DNA of 59,267 nucleotides. It comes from Streptomyces sp. man185 (GTDB lineage: Bacteria > Actinomycetota > Actinomycetes > Streptomycetales > Streptomycetaceae). Each line of letters opens with the position of its first letter. Within the stretch, counting starts at the first letter, position 1. The notes below the pieces were generated by a model. It made no database searches, had not been told where the DNA came from, and was given only the letters and a program-made list of their open reading frames with translations. Positions 43,129 to 52,186 of the stretch are shown here, in pieces. The stretch lies in assembly GCA_002551355.1 (NCBI GenBank), contig NTHE01000046.1, positions 65,144 through 124,410 of the forward strand. Direction: 5' to 3'. The translations under genes and the position numbers were made by a program.

Positions 43129-43776
43129 ATGGGCTTCACGATCGGCGGCATCCGGGAGATGCGATCCGGTGCGCGGCGACGCCACCGCGGCACCGACGGA
43201 ACGGCGGTGGCCGAGTACACGGCACTGTGGGGCTGGGCGGTGACGCCCGGGGCGCGGGCCGAGGCCGGCTCCTGCTCGTGCGGCGATCCGGTGTGCCCCT
43301 CCCCCGGGGCCCACCCGCTGGGCTTCGCCCGGGAGGTCCCGGCGGGCACCGGGCTGGACCGCGCGGCGGACGCCTGGGCCGAGACGCCCGGCGCGGCGAT
43401 GCTGCTGCCGGTGGGCCGTTCCTTCGACGTCCTGGACGTCGCGGAGCAGGCCGGGCGGCGGGCGCTGGTGCGGATGGAGCGGATGGGGCTGCCGCTGGGC
43501 CCGGTCGCGGTGACGCCGACCGGGCGGGCGCAGTTCTTCGTCGCCCCCGGGGCCGCCGCCGAGCTGCCCGAGCTGCTCTACCGGATGGGCTGGGACGACG
43601 CGGACCTGGATCTGCGCGCCCTCGGCCCGGGGACGCACATCACCGCCCCGCCCTGCGACCTCGGCGGCCTAGGCCCGGTCCGCTGGCTGCGGCCCCCGGT
43701 GCTGGACACGGCGGCCGCTCCCCCGCAGGCGCGGCTGCTGCTGGGGACCTTGGCGTACGTCTGCCACCGGTCCTAG
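43129..43776 (+). CDS. Prim-Pol-like (bifunctional DNA primase/polymerase N-terminal) domain protein
   Basis: 215 residues. The layout follows stand-alone actinobacterial Prim-Pol domain proteins: EYTALWGWAVTPGARA near the start, a Cys pair (CSCGDPVCPSPGAHPLGF), an acidic SFDVLDVAEQAG motif, and GTHITAPPC near the C terminus. Whether it has polymerase or primase activity is unknown, and the acidic triad is not clearly complete. ATG 43129 has GGAGGGGG upstream. It is divergent from nsdA and convergent with ftsY. Confidence 0.75.
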   Translation: MGFTIGGIREMRSGARRRHRGTDGTAVAEYTALWGWAVTPGARAEAGSCSCGDPVCPSPGAHPLGFAREVPAGTGLDRAADAWAETPGAAMLLPVGRSFDVLDVAEQAGRRALVRMERMGLPLGPVAVTPTGRAQFFVAPGAAAELPELLYRMGWDDADLDLRALGPGTHITAPPCDLGGLGPVRWLRPPVLDTAAAPPQARLLLGTLAYVCHRS

Positions 43777-43789
43777 AAGTCACGGAAAC

Positions 43790-43835
43790 GGCGGACGGGC
43801 GGCAGGCTCCTCGCAGGAGCCGCCGCCCGTCCGCC
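43790..43835. terminator. Long GC-rich hairpin between convergent genes
   Basis: About 20-nt arms at 43790-43810 and 43816-43835 pair with a single bulged A and a 5-nt loop. It lies between the Prim-Pol-like gene and ftsY and could serve both. Confidence 0.8.
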
Positions 43836-43854
43836 GTACCGGAAGCGGAGCAGG

Positions 43855-45066
43855 TCAGTCGCCGATCAAGGCGTCCACGAAGGCGCCCGGCTCGAACGGG
43901 GCGAGGTCGTCCGCCCCTTCGCCGAGGCCGATCAGCTTCACCGGTACGCCCAGCTCGCGCTGGACCGCGATGACGATGCCGCCCTTGGCGGTGCCGTCGA
44001 GCTTGGTGAGGACGATGCCGGTGATGTCCACGACCTCCGCGAACACCCGGGCCTGGACGAGACCGTTCTGTCCGGTGGTGGCGTCCAGGACGAGCAGGAT
44101 CTCGTCCAGCGGGCCGTGCTTCTCCACGACGCGCTTGACCTTGCCCAGCTCGTCCATGAGACCGGTCTTGGTGTGCAGCCGGCCCGCGGTGTCGATGAGG
44201 ACGACGTCCGCGCCCTCGGCGATGCCTTCCTTGACCGCGTCGTAGGCGATCGACGCCGGGTCGCCGCCCTCGGGCCCGCGGACCGTACGGGCTCCGACGC
44301 GCTCGCCCCAGGTCTGGAGCTGGTCGGCGGCGGCGGCGCGGAAGGTGTCGGCCGCGCCGAGCACCACGCTGCGGCCGTCGGCGACGAGCACCCGGGCCAG
44401 CTTGCCGGTGGTGGTGGTCTTGCCGGTGCCGTTGACGCCGACGACCATGACGACGCCGGGCGTCTCGGCCCCGCCCTCGGTCTTGACCTCGCGGTCGAAG
44501 TCCGGGCCGAGCAGGGTGATCAGCTCCTCACGGAGCAGGGTGCGCAGCTCGTCCGGGGTGCGGGTGCCGAGCACGCGGACGCGCTCGCGGAGCCGCTCGA
44601 CCAGTTCCTGGGTGGGGGCGACGCCGACGTCGGCGGTGAGGAGGGTGTCCTCGATCTCCTCCCAGGTGTCCTCGTCGAGGTTGTCCCGGGAGAGCAGGGT
44701 GAGGAGCCCCTTGCCCAGGGAGTTCTGCGAGCGGGCGAGCCGGGCCCGCAGGCGGACGAGCCGGCCGGCGGTGGGCTCGGGGATCTCCAGCGCGGGTGGC
44801 GCGGGGGCCTCGGCGACCGGGGCCTCCTCCACGGGCGCGGTGGCGTCCGGGAGGCCGACTTCGTCGATGGTGCGCCGCGCTTCGTCGCGCGGCGTCTCGG
44901 CCTCCTCGCCGACCTGCGGTTCGGCGGGAGGGGTGATGGTCGGCGTGCTCGGCGGCGGGGGCGGCAGCTGCTTCTTCTTGCGGCTGCCGACCACGAGCCC
45001 GCCGACCAGGCCGACAGCGACCAGGGCGATGACTACAGCGAGGATGACGATTTCGACGAGTTCCAT
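43855..45066 (-). CDS. ftsY: Signal recognition particle receptor FtsY
   Basis: 403 residues. An N-terminal membrane segment (about 4-28) is followed by a short basic RKKK stretch and a Pro/Glu/Ala-rich acidic linker, then the NG GTPase domain: GVNGTGKTTT, DTAGRLHTK, TKLDGTAKGG. It docks SRP-bound ribosomes at the membrane together with Ffh. The single membrane anchor is common in actinomycete FtsY. It starts at ATG 45066. Confidence 0.95.
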   Translation of the reverse strand: MELVEIVILAVVIALVAVGLVGGLVVGSRKKKQLPPPPPSTPTITPPAEPQVGEEAETPRDEARRTIDEVGLPDATAPVEEAPVAEAPAPPALEIPEPTAGRLVRLRARLARSQNSLGKGLLTLLSRDNLDEDTWEEIEDTLLTADVGVAPTQELVERLRERVRVLGTRTPDELRTLLREELITLLGPDFDREVKTEGGAETPGVVMVVGVNGTGKTTTTGKLARVLVADGRSVVLGAADTFRAAAADQLQTWGERVGARTVRGPEGGDPASIAYDAVKEGIAEGADVVLIDTAGRLHTKTGLMDELGKVKRVVEKHGPLDEILLVLDATTGQNGLVQARVFAEVVDITGIVLTKLDGTAKGGIVIAVQRELGVPVKLIGLGEGADDLAPFEPGAFVDALIGD

Positions 45067-45278
45067 AACCCGTCCAGTATCGGCCACGGCCGTGCCGCGG
45101 GCGCTGCCCCGGCTGACCCCCCGGCGATCCGGCGGGGCCATATGCACCTTTTGGCCGCAATGCGAACACGGGCCCCTACACTTCTGACGCCTCGTCAGGT
45201 ACGGTGCGCCCGCCCGATCGCACAGCCGCCCGCCTGTCTGCCCGTACAGACGCCCGCCCCGGCGAAGGGACGCCTCCG

Positions 45279-46259
45279 ATGGCCTTCACAGTGGTCCGGT
45301 TCAATCTCGTCGAGCCCGACGCCACCCCTGTATCGCTCTCGGCCCGCTATCGCGCCGCCCTGGAGATGGCGGCGTACGCGGACGAGCACGGCGTCGACAC
45401 GGTGCAGACCGAGGAGCACCACGGGGTGGCGAACTCCTGGCTGCCCTCCCCGTTCACCTTCGCCGGAGCGGTCTTCGGCGCCACCCGCCGGATCGCGGTG
45501 ACCGTCTCGGCGATCATCGGCCCGCTGCACGACCCGCTGCGGCTCGCGGAGGACATCGCGGTGCTGGACCTGCTGAGCGCGGGCCGGCTGGTGACGGTCG
45601 CGGGGATCGGTTACCGCCCGGAGGAGTACGAGCGGGCCGGGGTCGAGTGGGGGCGGCGCGGCAGGCTCCAGGACGAGCTGCTGGAGACGCTGCTGGCCGC
45701 GTGGAGCGGGGAGCCGTTCCCGTACCGGGGCCGTACGGTACGCGTCGCCCCCCGCCCGTTCACGCGTCCGCACCCGATGCTGCTGGTCGGCGGCAGCTCA
45801 CGGGCGGCGGCGCGGCGGGCGGCCCGGCTGGGACTGCCGCTGTTCCCGAGCGCGCATCTGCCGGAGCTGGAGGCGTACTACCGGGAGCAGTGCGCGGCCC
45901 ACGGGACGGAGGGCTTCTGCATGATGCCCGCGGAACGTACGCCGCTGCTGCACGTCTCGGACGACCCGGAGCGGACGTGGGCGCTGTACGGCGAGCACCT
46001 GCTGCACGAGGCACGGACGTACGCCTCCTGGCAGTCCAAGGACATCCGCTCGGCGGTGCGCTCGGCGGCGACGACGGTGGCGGAGCTGCGCGAGGAGGGG
46101 GTGTATCGGATCGTCACGCCGGCCGAGCTGGCCGGCTTGGAGGCGGATTCGCTGGTGCTGCATCCGCTGTGCGGCGGGATGCCGGTGGAGGAGGGGTGGC
46201 GGAGTCTGCGGCTGTTCTGCGAGGCGGCGGGAAAGCCGACGGCCCCGGCTCAAGGGTGA
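45279..46259 (+). CDS. LLM-class flavin-dependent oxidoreductase
   Basis: 326 residues, luciferase-like monooxygenase fold. Family landmarks are ADEHGVDTVQTEEHHG, the LAEDIAVLDLLSAGR stretch and RPHPMLLVGGSS. It would use FMNH2 or F420; the substrate is unknown. The start is ATG 45279 with GAAGGGA upstream; the frame extends to 45204 without a site. The stop codon falls inside the right arm of a perfect hairpin. It is divergent from ftsY. Confidence 0.85.
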   Translation: MAFTVVRFNLVEPDATPVSLSARYRAALEMAAYADEHGVDTVQTEEHHGVANSWLPSPFTFAGAVFGATRRIAVTVSAIIGPLHDPLRLAEDIAVLDLLSAGRLVTVAGIGYRPEEYERAGVEWGRRGRLQDELLETLLAAWSGEPFPYRGRTVRVAPRPFTRPHPMLLVGGSSRAAARRAARLGLPLFPSAHLPELEAYYREQCAAHGTEGFCMMPAERTPLLHVSDDPERTWALYGEHLLHEARTYASWQSKDIRSAVRSAATTVAELREEGVYRIVTPAELAGLEADSLVLHPLCGGMPVEEGWRSLRLFCEAAGKPTAPAQG

Positions 46260-46274
46260 GCCGGGGCCGTCGGC
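46235..46274. terminator. Perfect 18-bp hairpin overlapping the LLM gene stop
   Basis: The arms at 46235-46252 and 46257-46274 are exact inverted copies with a 4-nt loop. The stop codon (46257-46259) opens the right arm. It lies between the convergent LLM and glcP genes. Confidence 0.8.
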
Positions 46275-46299
46275 AAGGAAGAGAGGGGCAGCGGGGAAG

Positions 46300-47721
46300 T
46301 CAGCCCATCTCCTCCAGCGTTTTGCCCTTGGTCTCCTTCACGAACTTGAGCACGAAGGGGATCGAGAGCACGGCGAAGCAGGCGTAGATGATGTACGTCC
46401 CCGAGAGGTTCCAGTCGGACAGGCTCGGGAAGCTGGCGGTGATCGCCCAGTTGGCGATCCACTGCGCGAAGACGGCGACGCCGAGGGCGGCGGCGCGGAG
46501 CCGGTTCGGGAACATCTCGCCCAGGAAGACCCAGACGACGACACCCCACGACAGCGCGAAGAAGAGCACGAACACATGGGCGGCGATCAGGGCGACGGCG
46601 CCCTGGGTCTCGGGCAGCTTCCCGTCGACCAGGTCGGCGGAGAAGGCCCACGCCTCGACGGCGAGCGCGACCGCCATGCCGACGGAGCCGACGAGGGCGA
46701 GCGGCCTGCGGCCGACCCGGTCCACCAGCACCATCGCGATCACCGTGCCGATGATGTTGATGATCGAGGTGGTGAACGAGTAGAAGAAGGAGTCGGTCGG
46801 GTCGACGCCGACGGACTGCCACAGCGTCGCCGAGTAGTAGAACGCGACGTTGATGCCGACGAGCTGCTGGAACATCGAGAGGCCGATGCCGACCCAGACG
46901 ATGGGCAGGAAGCCGAAGCGGCTGCCCAGCAGGTCCTTGAAGGAGGACTTGTGCTCACGGTGCATGGCGGTCTCGATCTCGGCCACGCGCGCGTCGAGGT
47001 CGATCTTGTCGCCCTCGACCTCTTCGAGGATCTTGCGGGCCTCGGCCTTCTTGCCGACCGAGATGAGGAAGCGCGGGGACTCGGGGATCGCGAAGGAGAG
47101 CAGGCCGTACAGGATCGCCGGGACGACCATCACGCCGAGCATCCACTGCCAGGCCTCCAGGCCCAGGATCTCGCCGCGCTGGTCACCGTCGGCGATCTGG
47201 AGGACGGCGTAGTTGACCAGCTGGGAGATGGCGATGCCGATGACGATCGCGGCCTGCTGGAAGGAACCGAGCCGACCGCGGTAGGCGGGCGGGGAGACCT
47301 CGGCGATATAGGCCGGGCCGATCACGGACGCCATGCCGATGGCGAAGCCGCCGATGATGCGCCACATCGCCAGGTCCCAGAGTGCGAACGGCAGGGCGGA
47401 GCCGATGGCGCTGGCGGTGAAGAGCACCGAGGCGATCTGCATGCAGCGGATGCGGCCGATCCGGTCCGCGATCCGGCCGGCGGTGGCGGCGCCGATCGCA
47501 CAGCCGATCAGCGCGATGGCGATGACCTGGGCGAGCGTTCCGGAACCGATGTCGTACCGGTCGCGGATCGCCTCGACGGCCCCGTTGATGACGGAGCTGT
47601 CGTAGCCGAAGAGGAAGCCGCCCATCGCCGCGGCCGCGGTGATGAAGATGACATGGCCGAGGTGGTCCGGGTGGGCCGCCCTCGCCCCGGACTCGGGTCC
47701 GTTCGCTGTGCTGCTGGTCAC
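46300..47721 (-). CDS. glcP: Glucose permease GlcP (MFS sugar transporter)
   Basis: 473 residues, 12 membrane segments, sugar porter family. Signatures: GFLFGYDSSVINGAV in segment 1, DRIGRIRCMQI after segment 2, PESPRFLISVGKKAEA before the central loop, QQLVGINVAFYYS in segment 7, and VDRVGRRPLAL. Sequence, length and position beside smc match S. coelicolor GlcP, the glucose uptake system that feeds glucose kinase. The start is GTG 47721 with AGGAG 5 nt upstream; the frame extends to 47787 without need. Confidence 0.9.
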   Translation of the reverse strand: MTSSTANGPESGARAAHPDHLGHVIFITAAAAMGGFLFGYDSSVINGAVEAIRDRYDIGSGTLAQVIAIALIGCAIGAATAGRIADRIGRIRCMQIASVLFTASAIGSALPFALWDLAMWRIIGGFAIGMASVIGPAYIAEVSPPAYRGRLGSFQQAAIVIGIAISQLVNYAVLQIADGDQRGEILGLEAWQWMLGVMVVPAILYGLLSFAIPESPRFLISVGKKAEARKILEEVEGDKIDLDARVAEIETAMHREHKSSFKDLLGSRFGFLPIVWVGIGLSMFQQLVGINVAFYYSATLWQSVGVDPTDSFFYSFTTSIINIIGTVIAMVLVDRVGRRPLALVGSVGMAVALAVEAWAFSADLVDGKLPETQGAVALIAAHVFVLFFALSWGVVVWVFLGEMFPNRLRAAALGVAVFAQWIANWAITASFPSLSDWNLSGTYIIYACFAVLSIPFVLKFVKETKGKTLEEMG

Positions 47722-47925
47722 GTGAACTCCTGATGCCTGGCCGGGGGTCAGACGTGGGGTGTGAGCCTTCCCAGTGGCGCACACCATTCAGCCCGCCACC
47801 ACTTGAAGGCGAAATCAACTTCGCAGAGGTTATGTCTTCAAGAAACGAAGTCAAACAGTGGGTCCCCGCCCGTGTACCCAGGAGCGCGCGATAGGTGCCT
47901 TGAACTCCTGGTGTATCGATGAAAG

Positions 47926-50900
47926 TCAGCGCAGCCGCTGGCTGATGACCTTCGAGACGCCGTCACCCTGCATGGACACGCCGTACAGCGCGTCGGCGAC
48001 CTCCATCGTCCGCTTCTGGTGCGTGATCACGATCAGCTGGGAGCTCTCCTGGAGCTCCTCCATGATCCGGATCAGCCGCTGGAGGTTGGTGTCGTCGAGC
48101 GCGGCCTCGACCTCGTCCATCACGTAGAACGGACTGGGCCGGGCCTTGAAGATCGAGACCAGCAACGCCACCGCCGTCAGGGACCGCTCGCCGCCCGACA
48201 GCAGGGAGAGCCGCTTCACCTTCTTGCCCGGCGGACGCGCCTCGACGTCCACTCCGGTGGCGAGCATGTTGTCCGGGTCGGTCAGGATGAGCCGCCCCTC
48301 GCCCCCGGGGAAGAGCCGCGAGAAGACGCCCTCGAACTGCCGGGCGGTGTCGTGGTAGGCCTCCGTGAAGACCTGCTCGACCCGCTCGTCGACCTCCTTG
48401 ATCACCTGGAGCAGATCGGCCCGGGTCTTCTTCAGGTCTTCAAGCTGCTCGGACAGGAACTTGTGCCGATCCTCCAGCGCGGAGAACTCCTCCAGCGCGA
48501 GCGGATTCACCTTCCCGAGTTGCTGGTACGCCCGTTCGGCCGACCGCAGTCTCTTCTCCTGCTCGGGCCGCCGGTACGGCTTCGGCTGGTTGCGCGGGTC
48601 CTCCGGGTCCTCCGGCAGCTCCTCGCCCTCGGCGGCGGGCGACGGCGGGACGAGCTGGTCGGGGCCGTACTCGGAGACCAGCCCCGCGGGCTCCACACCG
48701 AGCTCCTCCAGGGCCTTCGTCTCCAGCTGCTCGATCCGCAGCCGCTTCTCCGCTCCCAGCACCTCTCCCCGGTGGACCGAGTCGGTGAGCTTGTCCAGCT
48801 CGCCCTTCAGCTCCCGGCCCCGGTCGCGCTCGACGGCCAGCTCGCGCTCCCGTTCGCCCTTCGCCGCCTCGGCAGACGTCCGCTCCTGGTCGGCCCGTAC
48901 GAGGGACACCTCCACGTGCGCCAGCAGCTGACGGGCGCCCGAGGCGACGGCGGAGGCGACCTCGGTCTCGTACCGCAGCCGGGCCCGGCGCTGCTCGGCC
49001 CGGGTACGTGCCTCCCGTTCGGCGCGGGCGGCCCGGTCCAGCCCGTCCGCGCGCCCGGCCAGCGCCTTGACCCGCTCCTCGTGCGTACGAGCCTGGAGCC
49101 GGGCCTCCATCTCGGTCTGGCGGGCGTTGGCCCCGTCGGCGGCGAGCCGGTCCCGCACGGAGGTATCGGGCTCCTCGTCGGCCGGCGTCTCCTCGGCGAC
49201 CAGCAGCCGCTCCGCGAGCTCCTCGGCCTCCTCGGTCGCCCGCTCCAGGGCCTCCTGGGCGCGGGTGGCGGAGGCGGTCATCCGCTCGGCCTCGCCCGCC
49301 GCGCTCCGGGCCGTCCCGGCGAGCCGCCCGAGCTGCTGGGCGAAGCCGGACTTCTCCCGCTCGGCCGCCCGGCGGCGCTCCCCCAACTCCTCGACGAGCG
49401 CGGCCTGCTCCGTGCGCCGCTCCCCCGCAAGACGCTGGGCCCGGGCCAGCTCCTCGCAACGTACGGCCAGGTCGGCCAGCTCGGCGGCGGCCTCGTCGAC
49501 GGAGGCCTGCACCTCCAGGAGACTGGGCGCCCCGGCCGATCCGCCGTGCGCGAAGTGGGCGGAGAGCACGTCCCCTTCACCGGTGACCGCGGTCAGCCCG
49601 GGGTGCGCGGCGACCAGTTCCTCGGCCTCCTCCAGCGTCCCGACGACCACCATGTCCGGTACGAGGCGGCGTACGCCACCGAGCAGCGCGGCGGGCCCGC
49701 GCAGGAGGTCGGCCACGGCGGGCGCGGCGAGGGCGGTGGCCGTGTTCGCCTCGGCACGGGCGCTGGGGAGGGCGGCGGTGTCCGGGCCGGCGGGTTCGGC
49801 GGGAGCGCCGCCCTGACCGGGCAGCACCGCGGGGGCGGGCCCAGCCGCCTCTTCCCGCACGGGCACCTGCTCACCGGACTGTTCCGGTACGTGGCGGGGT
49901 CGGGCCTCCGCGGCGGCCGGGGCGGGCGTCGGCTCCCCGCCCAGCAGCATCGCCGCGCGCCCCGCGTCCCGTTCGCGCAGCAGCCGGATCGCGTCGGCGG
50001 CCGTGGCCGGGTCCGTGACGGCCACGGCGTCCGCCGCGCTGCCGAGGGCGGCCGCCACGGGGATCTCGTAGCCGGGCTCGACGGTGAGGAGTTCGGCGGC
50101 GGGCCCGAGGATTCCGGCGAGCCGGTCGCGGGCTCCGAGCAGCGCCCCCGTGCCGTCCTTGCGGCGCAGCCCCAGGGCGAGAGCCTCGTGCCGGGCCGCG
50201 ACCGCCGCCCGCCTGCGCTCGGCGGCGGTGGCCTCGTCGCGTGCCGCGCTGTGGGCGGCCTGGGCCTCGGCGAGTGCCTGCTTGGCCTTCTCGTGGCGGG
50301 CGGTCAGCTCCTCGTCGACGCCGTCCAGCCCTTCGACCTCGGCCTTGAGCTGCTCGTACTCCTCCTGGGCGGTGACCGCGCGCTCCTGCGCCTCGTCGCG
50401 GGAGACGGCCAGCCGGTCGATCTCGGCCTGTGCCGAACCGGCCCGGCTGCGGGCCGCGTTGACCTGGCCGTTCAGCCGGGCGAGCCCTTCGCGCCGGTCC
50501 GCGATGGCGCGGGCGGCGTCCTTGAGCCGGCGCTCCTCGGCGGCCAGGTCGCGTTCCAGGTCGGCGCGGTGGGCGGCGGTGTCCTCCAGCGCGTGTTCGG
50601 CCGCCTCCAGGGCCGCCGTCAGTTCCGCTTCCTGCTCACGGATCCGAGCGGCCTCGCGCTCCAGGTCCTCGGGATCGCGGCCCCGGCGCTCCTCTGCCGG
50701 CGCCTCGGAGGCGCTGCGGACCCGGGCGTCGGCCAGCGAGACGGTGCCGCGGACCCGCTCGGCCAGTTGCGACAGCTCGTACCAGGTCTGCTGGGCCCGC
50801 TGGAGCCGGGGCGCGAGCCGGCGTACCTCGCCCTCCAGCTCGGCCTCGCGGGCGAGCGCCGCCCTCAGCTCGGCCTCGGCCGCGTCCTTGCGCTTCTTCA

Positions 50901-51651
50901 GCTCGGCCTCGTCGGCGATCTCGTCGCGCAGCGCGTTCCGCAGGGTCACCAGGTCGTCGGCGAGGAGCCGGAGCCGGGCGTCGCGCAGGTCCGCCTGGAT
51001 GACGGCGGCCCGGCGGGCGACGGCGGCCTGCCGGCCGAGCGGCTTGAGCTGGCGGCGCAGTTCGTCGGTGAGGTCCTGGACCCGGGCCAGGTTGGCGCCC
51101 ATCGCGTCCAGCTTGCGCAGCGCCTTCTCTTTCCGCTTGCGGTGCTTGAGGACACCTGCGGCCTCTTCGATGAAGGCCCGGCGGCCCATCGGGTCGGCGT
51201 GCAGGACGGAGTCCAGCTGTCCCTGCCCGACGATGACGTGCATCTCGCGGCCGATGCCGGAGTCGGAGAGGAGTTCCTGGATGTCGAGCAGCCGGCAGGT
51301 GTCGCCGTTGATCTGGTATTCGCTGCCGCCATTGCGGAACATGATCCGAGTGATCGTCACTTCGGCGTACTCGATGGGCAATGCGCCGTCGGAATTGTCG
51401 ATGGTCAGCGACACCTCGGCACGGCCGAGCGGCGGCCGCCCGGTCGTCCCGGCGAAGATCACATCTTCCATCTTGCCGCCGCGCAGGGATTTGGCGCCCT
51501 GTTCCCCCATGACCCAGGACAGCGCGTCCACCACATTGGACTTTCCGGATCCATTGGGTCCGACGACGCAGGTGATCCCCGGTTCGAACCGCAGGGTGGT
51601 GGCGGACGCGAACGATTTGAAACCACGCAGGGTCAGGGCCTTGAGGTGCAC
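47926..51651 (-). CDS. smc: Chromosome partition protein SMC
   Basis: 1241 residues. Order: N-terminal ATPase head (Walker A GPNGSGKS, Lys37), coiled coil (about 165-500), hinge (about 510-680), coiled coil (about 690-1030), and C-terminal head with signature LSLLSGGERSLTAVALL and Walker B FYVMDEVEAALDD. SMC with ScpAB condenses and segregates chromosomes, notably in sporulating hyphae. The hinge contains an Ala/Pro/Glu-rich insertion at about residues 573-637, which probably explains why the protein is longer than the roughly 1190 residues usual in the genus. Confidence 0.95.
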   Translation of the reverse strand: MHLKALTLRGFKSFASATTLRFEPGITCVVGPNGSGKSNVVDALSWVMGEQGAKSLRGGKMEDVIFAGTTGRPPLGRAEVSLTIDNSDGALPIEYAEVTITRIMFRNGGSEYQINGDTCRLLDIQELLSDSGIGREMHVIVGQGQLDSVLHADPMGRRAFIEEAAGVLKHRKRKEKALRKLDAMGANLARVQDLTDELRRQLKPLGRQAAVARRAAVIQADLRDARLRLLADDLVTLRNALRDEIADEAELKKRKDAAEAELRAALAREAELEGEVRRLAPRLQRAQQTWYELSQLAERVRGTVSLADARVRSASEAPAEERRGRDPEDLEREAARIREQEAELTAALEAAEHALEDTAAHRADLERDLAAEERRLKDAARAIADRREGLARLNGQVNAARSRAGSAQAEIDRLAVSRDEAQERAVTAQEEYEQLKAEVEGLDGVDEELTARHEKAKQALAEAQAAHSAARDEATAAERRRAAVAARHEALALGLRRKDGTGALLGARDRLAGILGPAAELLTVEPGYEIPVAAALGSAADAVAVTDPATAADAIRLLRERDAGRAAMLLGGEPTPAPAAAEARPRHVPEQSGEQVPVREEAAGPAPAVLPGQGGAPAEPAGPDTAALPSARAEANTATALAAPAVADLLRGPAALLGGVRRLVPDMVVVGTLEEAEELVAAHPGLTAVTGEGDVLSAHFAHGGSAGAPSLLEVQASVDEAAAELADLAVRCEELARAQRLAGERRTEQAALVEELGERRRAAEREKSGFAQQLGRLAGTARSAAGEAERMTASATRAQEALERATEEAEELAERLLVAEETPADEEPDTSVRDRLAADGANARQTEMEARLQARTHEERVKALAGRADGLDRAARAEREARTRAEQRRARLRYETEVASAVASGARQLLAHVEVSLVRADQERTSAEAAKGERERELAVERDRGRELKGELDKLTDSVHRGEVLGAEKRLRIEQLETKALEELGVEPAGLVSEYGPDQLVPPSPAAEGEELPEDPEDPRNQPKPYRRPEQEKRLRSAERAYQQLGKVNPLALEEFSALEDRHKFLSEQLEDLKKTRADLLQVIKEVDERVEQVFTEAYHDTARQFEGVFSRLFPGGEGRLILTDPDNMLATGVDVEARPPGKKVKRLSLLSGGERSLTAVALLVSIFKARPSPFYVMDEVEAALDDTNLQRLIRIMEELQESSQLIVITHQKRTMEVADALYGVSMQGDGVSKVISQRLR

Positions 51652-51751
51652 GCCGCCGGACTCTACCTTTCGCTCTCGGTTTCGCTGATGAAGGTGCAGG
51701 GCACATCAGACGGTAAGCGAAGGCCGGTATGTCCCGGGGTGGGGGTCGGGC

Positions 51752-51779
51752 AAAGAAAAAGGGACGCCGAAGCGTCCCT
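51752..51779 (-). terminator. Canonical intrinsic terminator with UUCG loop and T-tract
   Basis: On the minus strand AGGGACGC, TTCG and GCGTCCCT form a perfect 8-bp stem with tetraloop, followed by TTTTTCTTT. It ends transcripts from the small coiled-coil gene about 200 bp upstream and isolates the smc promoter, about 100 bp further on. Confidence 0.9.
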
Positions 51780-51835
51780 GTGAATCTTGCTGGCGTCTAC
51801 ATGAATCCAGCTGCTGGCCCTGCGCGTGCATCACA

Positions 51836-51882
51836 GAACACCGGACATCGGCATCCCCGTCGATGCGGGGACCCCGGTGTTC
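51836..51882 (-). terminator. Imperfect hairpin upstream of the main terminator
   Basis: The outer arms gaacaccgg (51836-51844) and ccggtgttc (51874-51882) pair exactly, and an inner ccccg/cgggg stem pairs inside. It lies between the small coiled-coil gene and the intrinsic terminator, so it may be a first stop signal. Confidence 0.5.
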
Positions 51883-51973
51883 GGGTACGGCGATCCGTGA
51901 CGCAGGACGGATCAGAGGTGTTCCGAGGCTACTGAGCGTGCCCGGCCCGACCGGCCCGAAGGGGCCGTCCTGG

Positions 51974-52186
51974 TCAGGTCAGTGCAGGCTCGCCCTGGGG
52001 TACGTCGATGTCGATGCTGTCGAGCAGCGACTCCTGGTGCTGGGCGGCGGCGTTGAGCGCGTCGTTCTCGTCCTGGATCCGGGTGAGCTCGGATTCCAGG
52101 TCCTGGACGCGCTGCTGGAGCCGTCGCATCTCGGCGAGGAGTCGCGGGTCGGAACCGCCGACGTAACCGAGAAGCGCCTTTGCCAT
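51974..52186 (-). CDS. Small conserved coiled-coil protein
   Basis: 70 residues. After an N-terminal MAKALLGYVGG, residues about 13-57 form a predicted coiled coil (LLAEMRRLQQRVQDLESELTR and onward, with regular leucine heptads), then a short acidic tail. I know similar small proteins in actinomycetes but no function. ATG 52186 has GGAGG upstream. It is a single-gene unit with its own terminator, immediately upstream of smc. Confidence 0.75.
   Translation of the reverse strand: MAKALLGYVGGSDPRLLAEMRRLQQRVQDLESELTRIQDENDALNAAAQHQESLLDSIDIDVPQGEPALT

Noticed and set aside
48019..51783. 1254-codon ORF antisense to smc
   Set aside because: smc is complete and recognisable on the other strand; the antisense product is Leu/Gly/Arg low complexity with no start signal.
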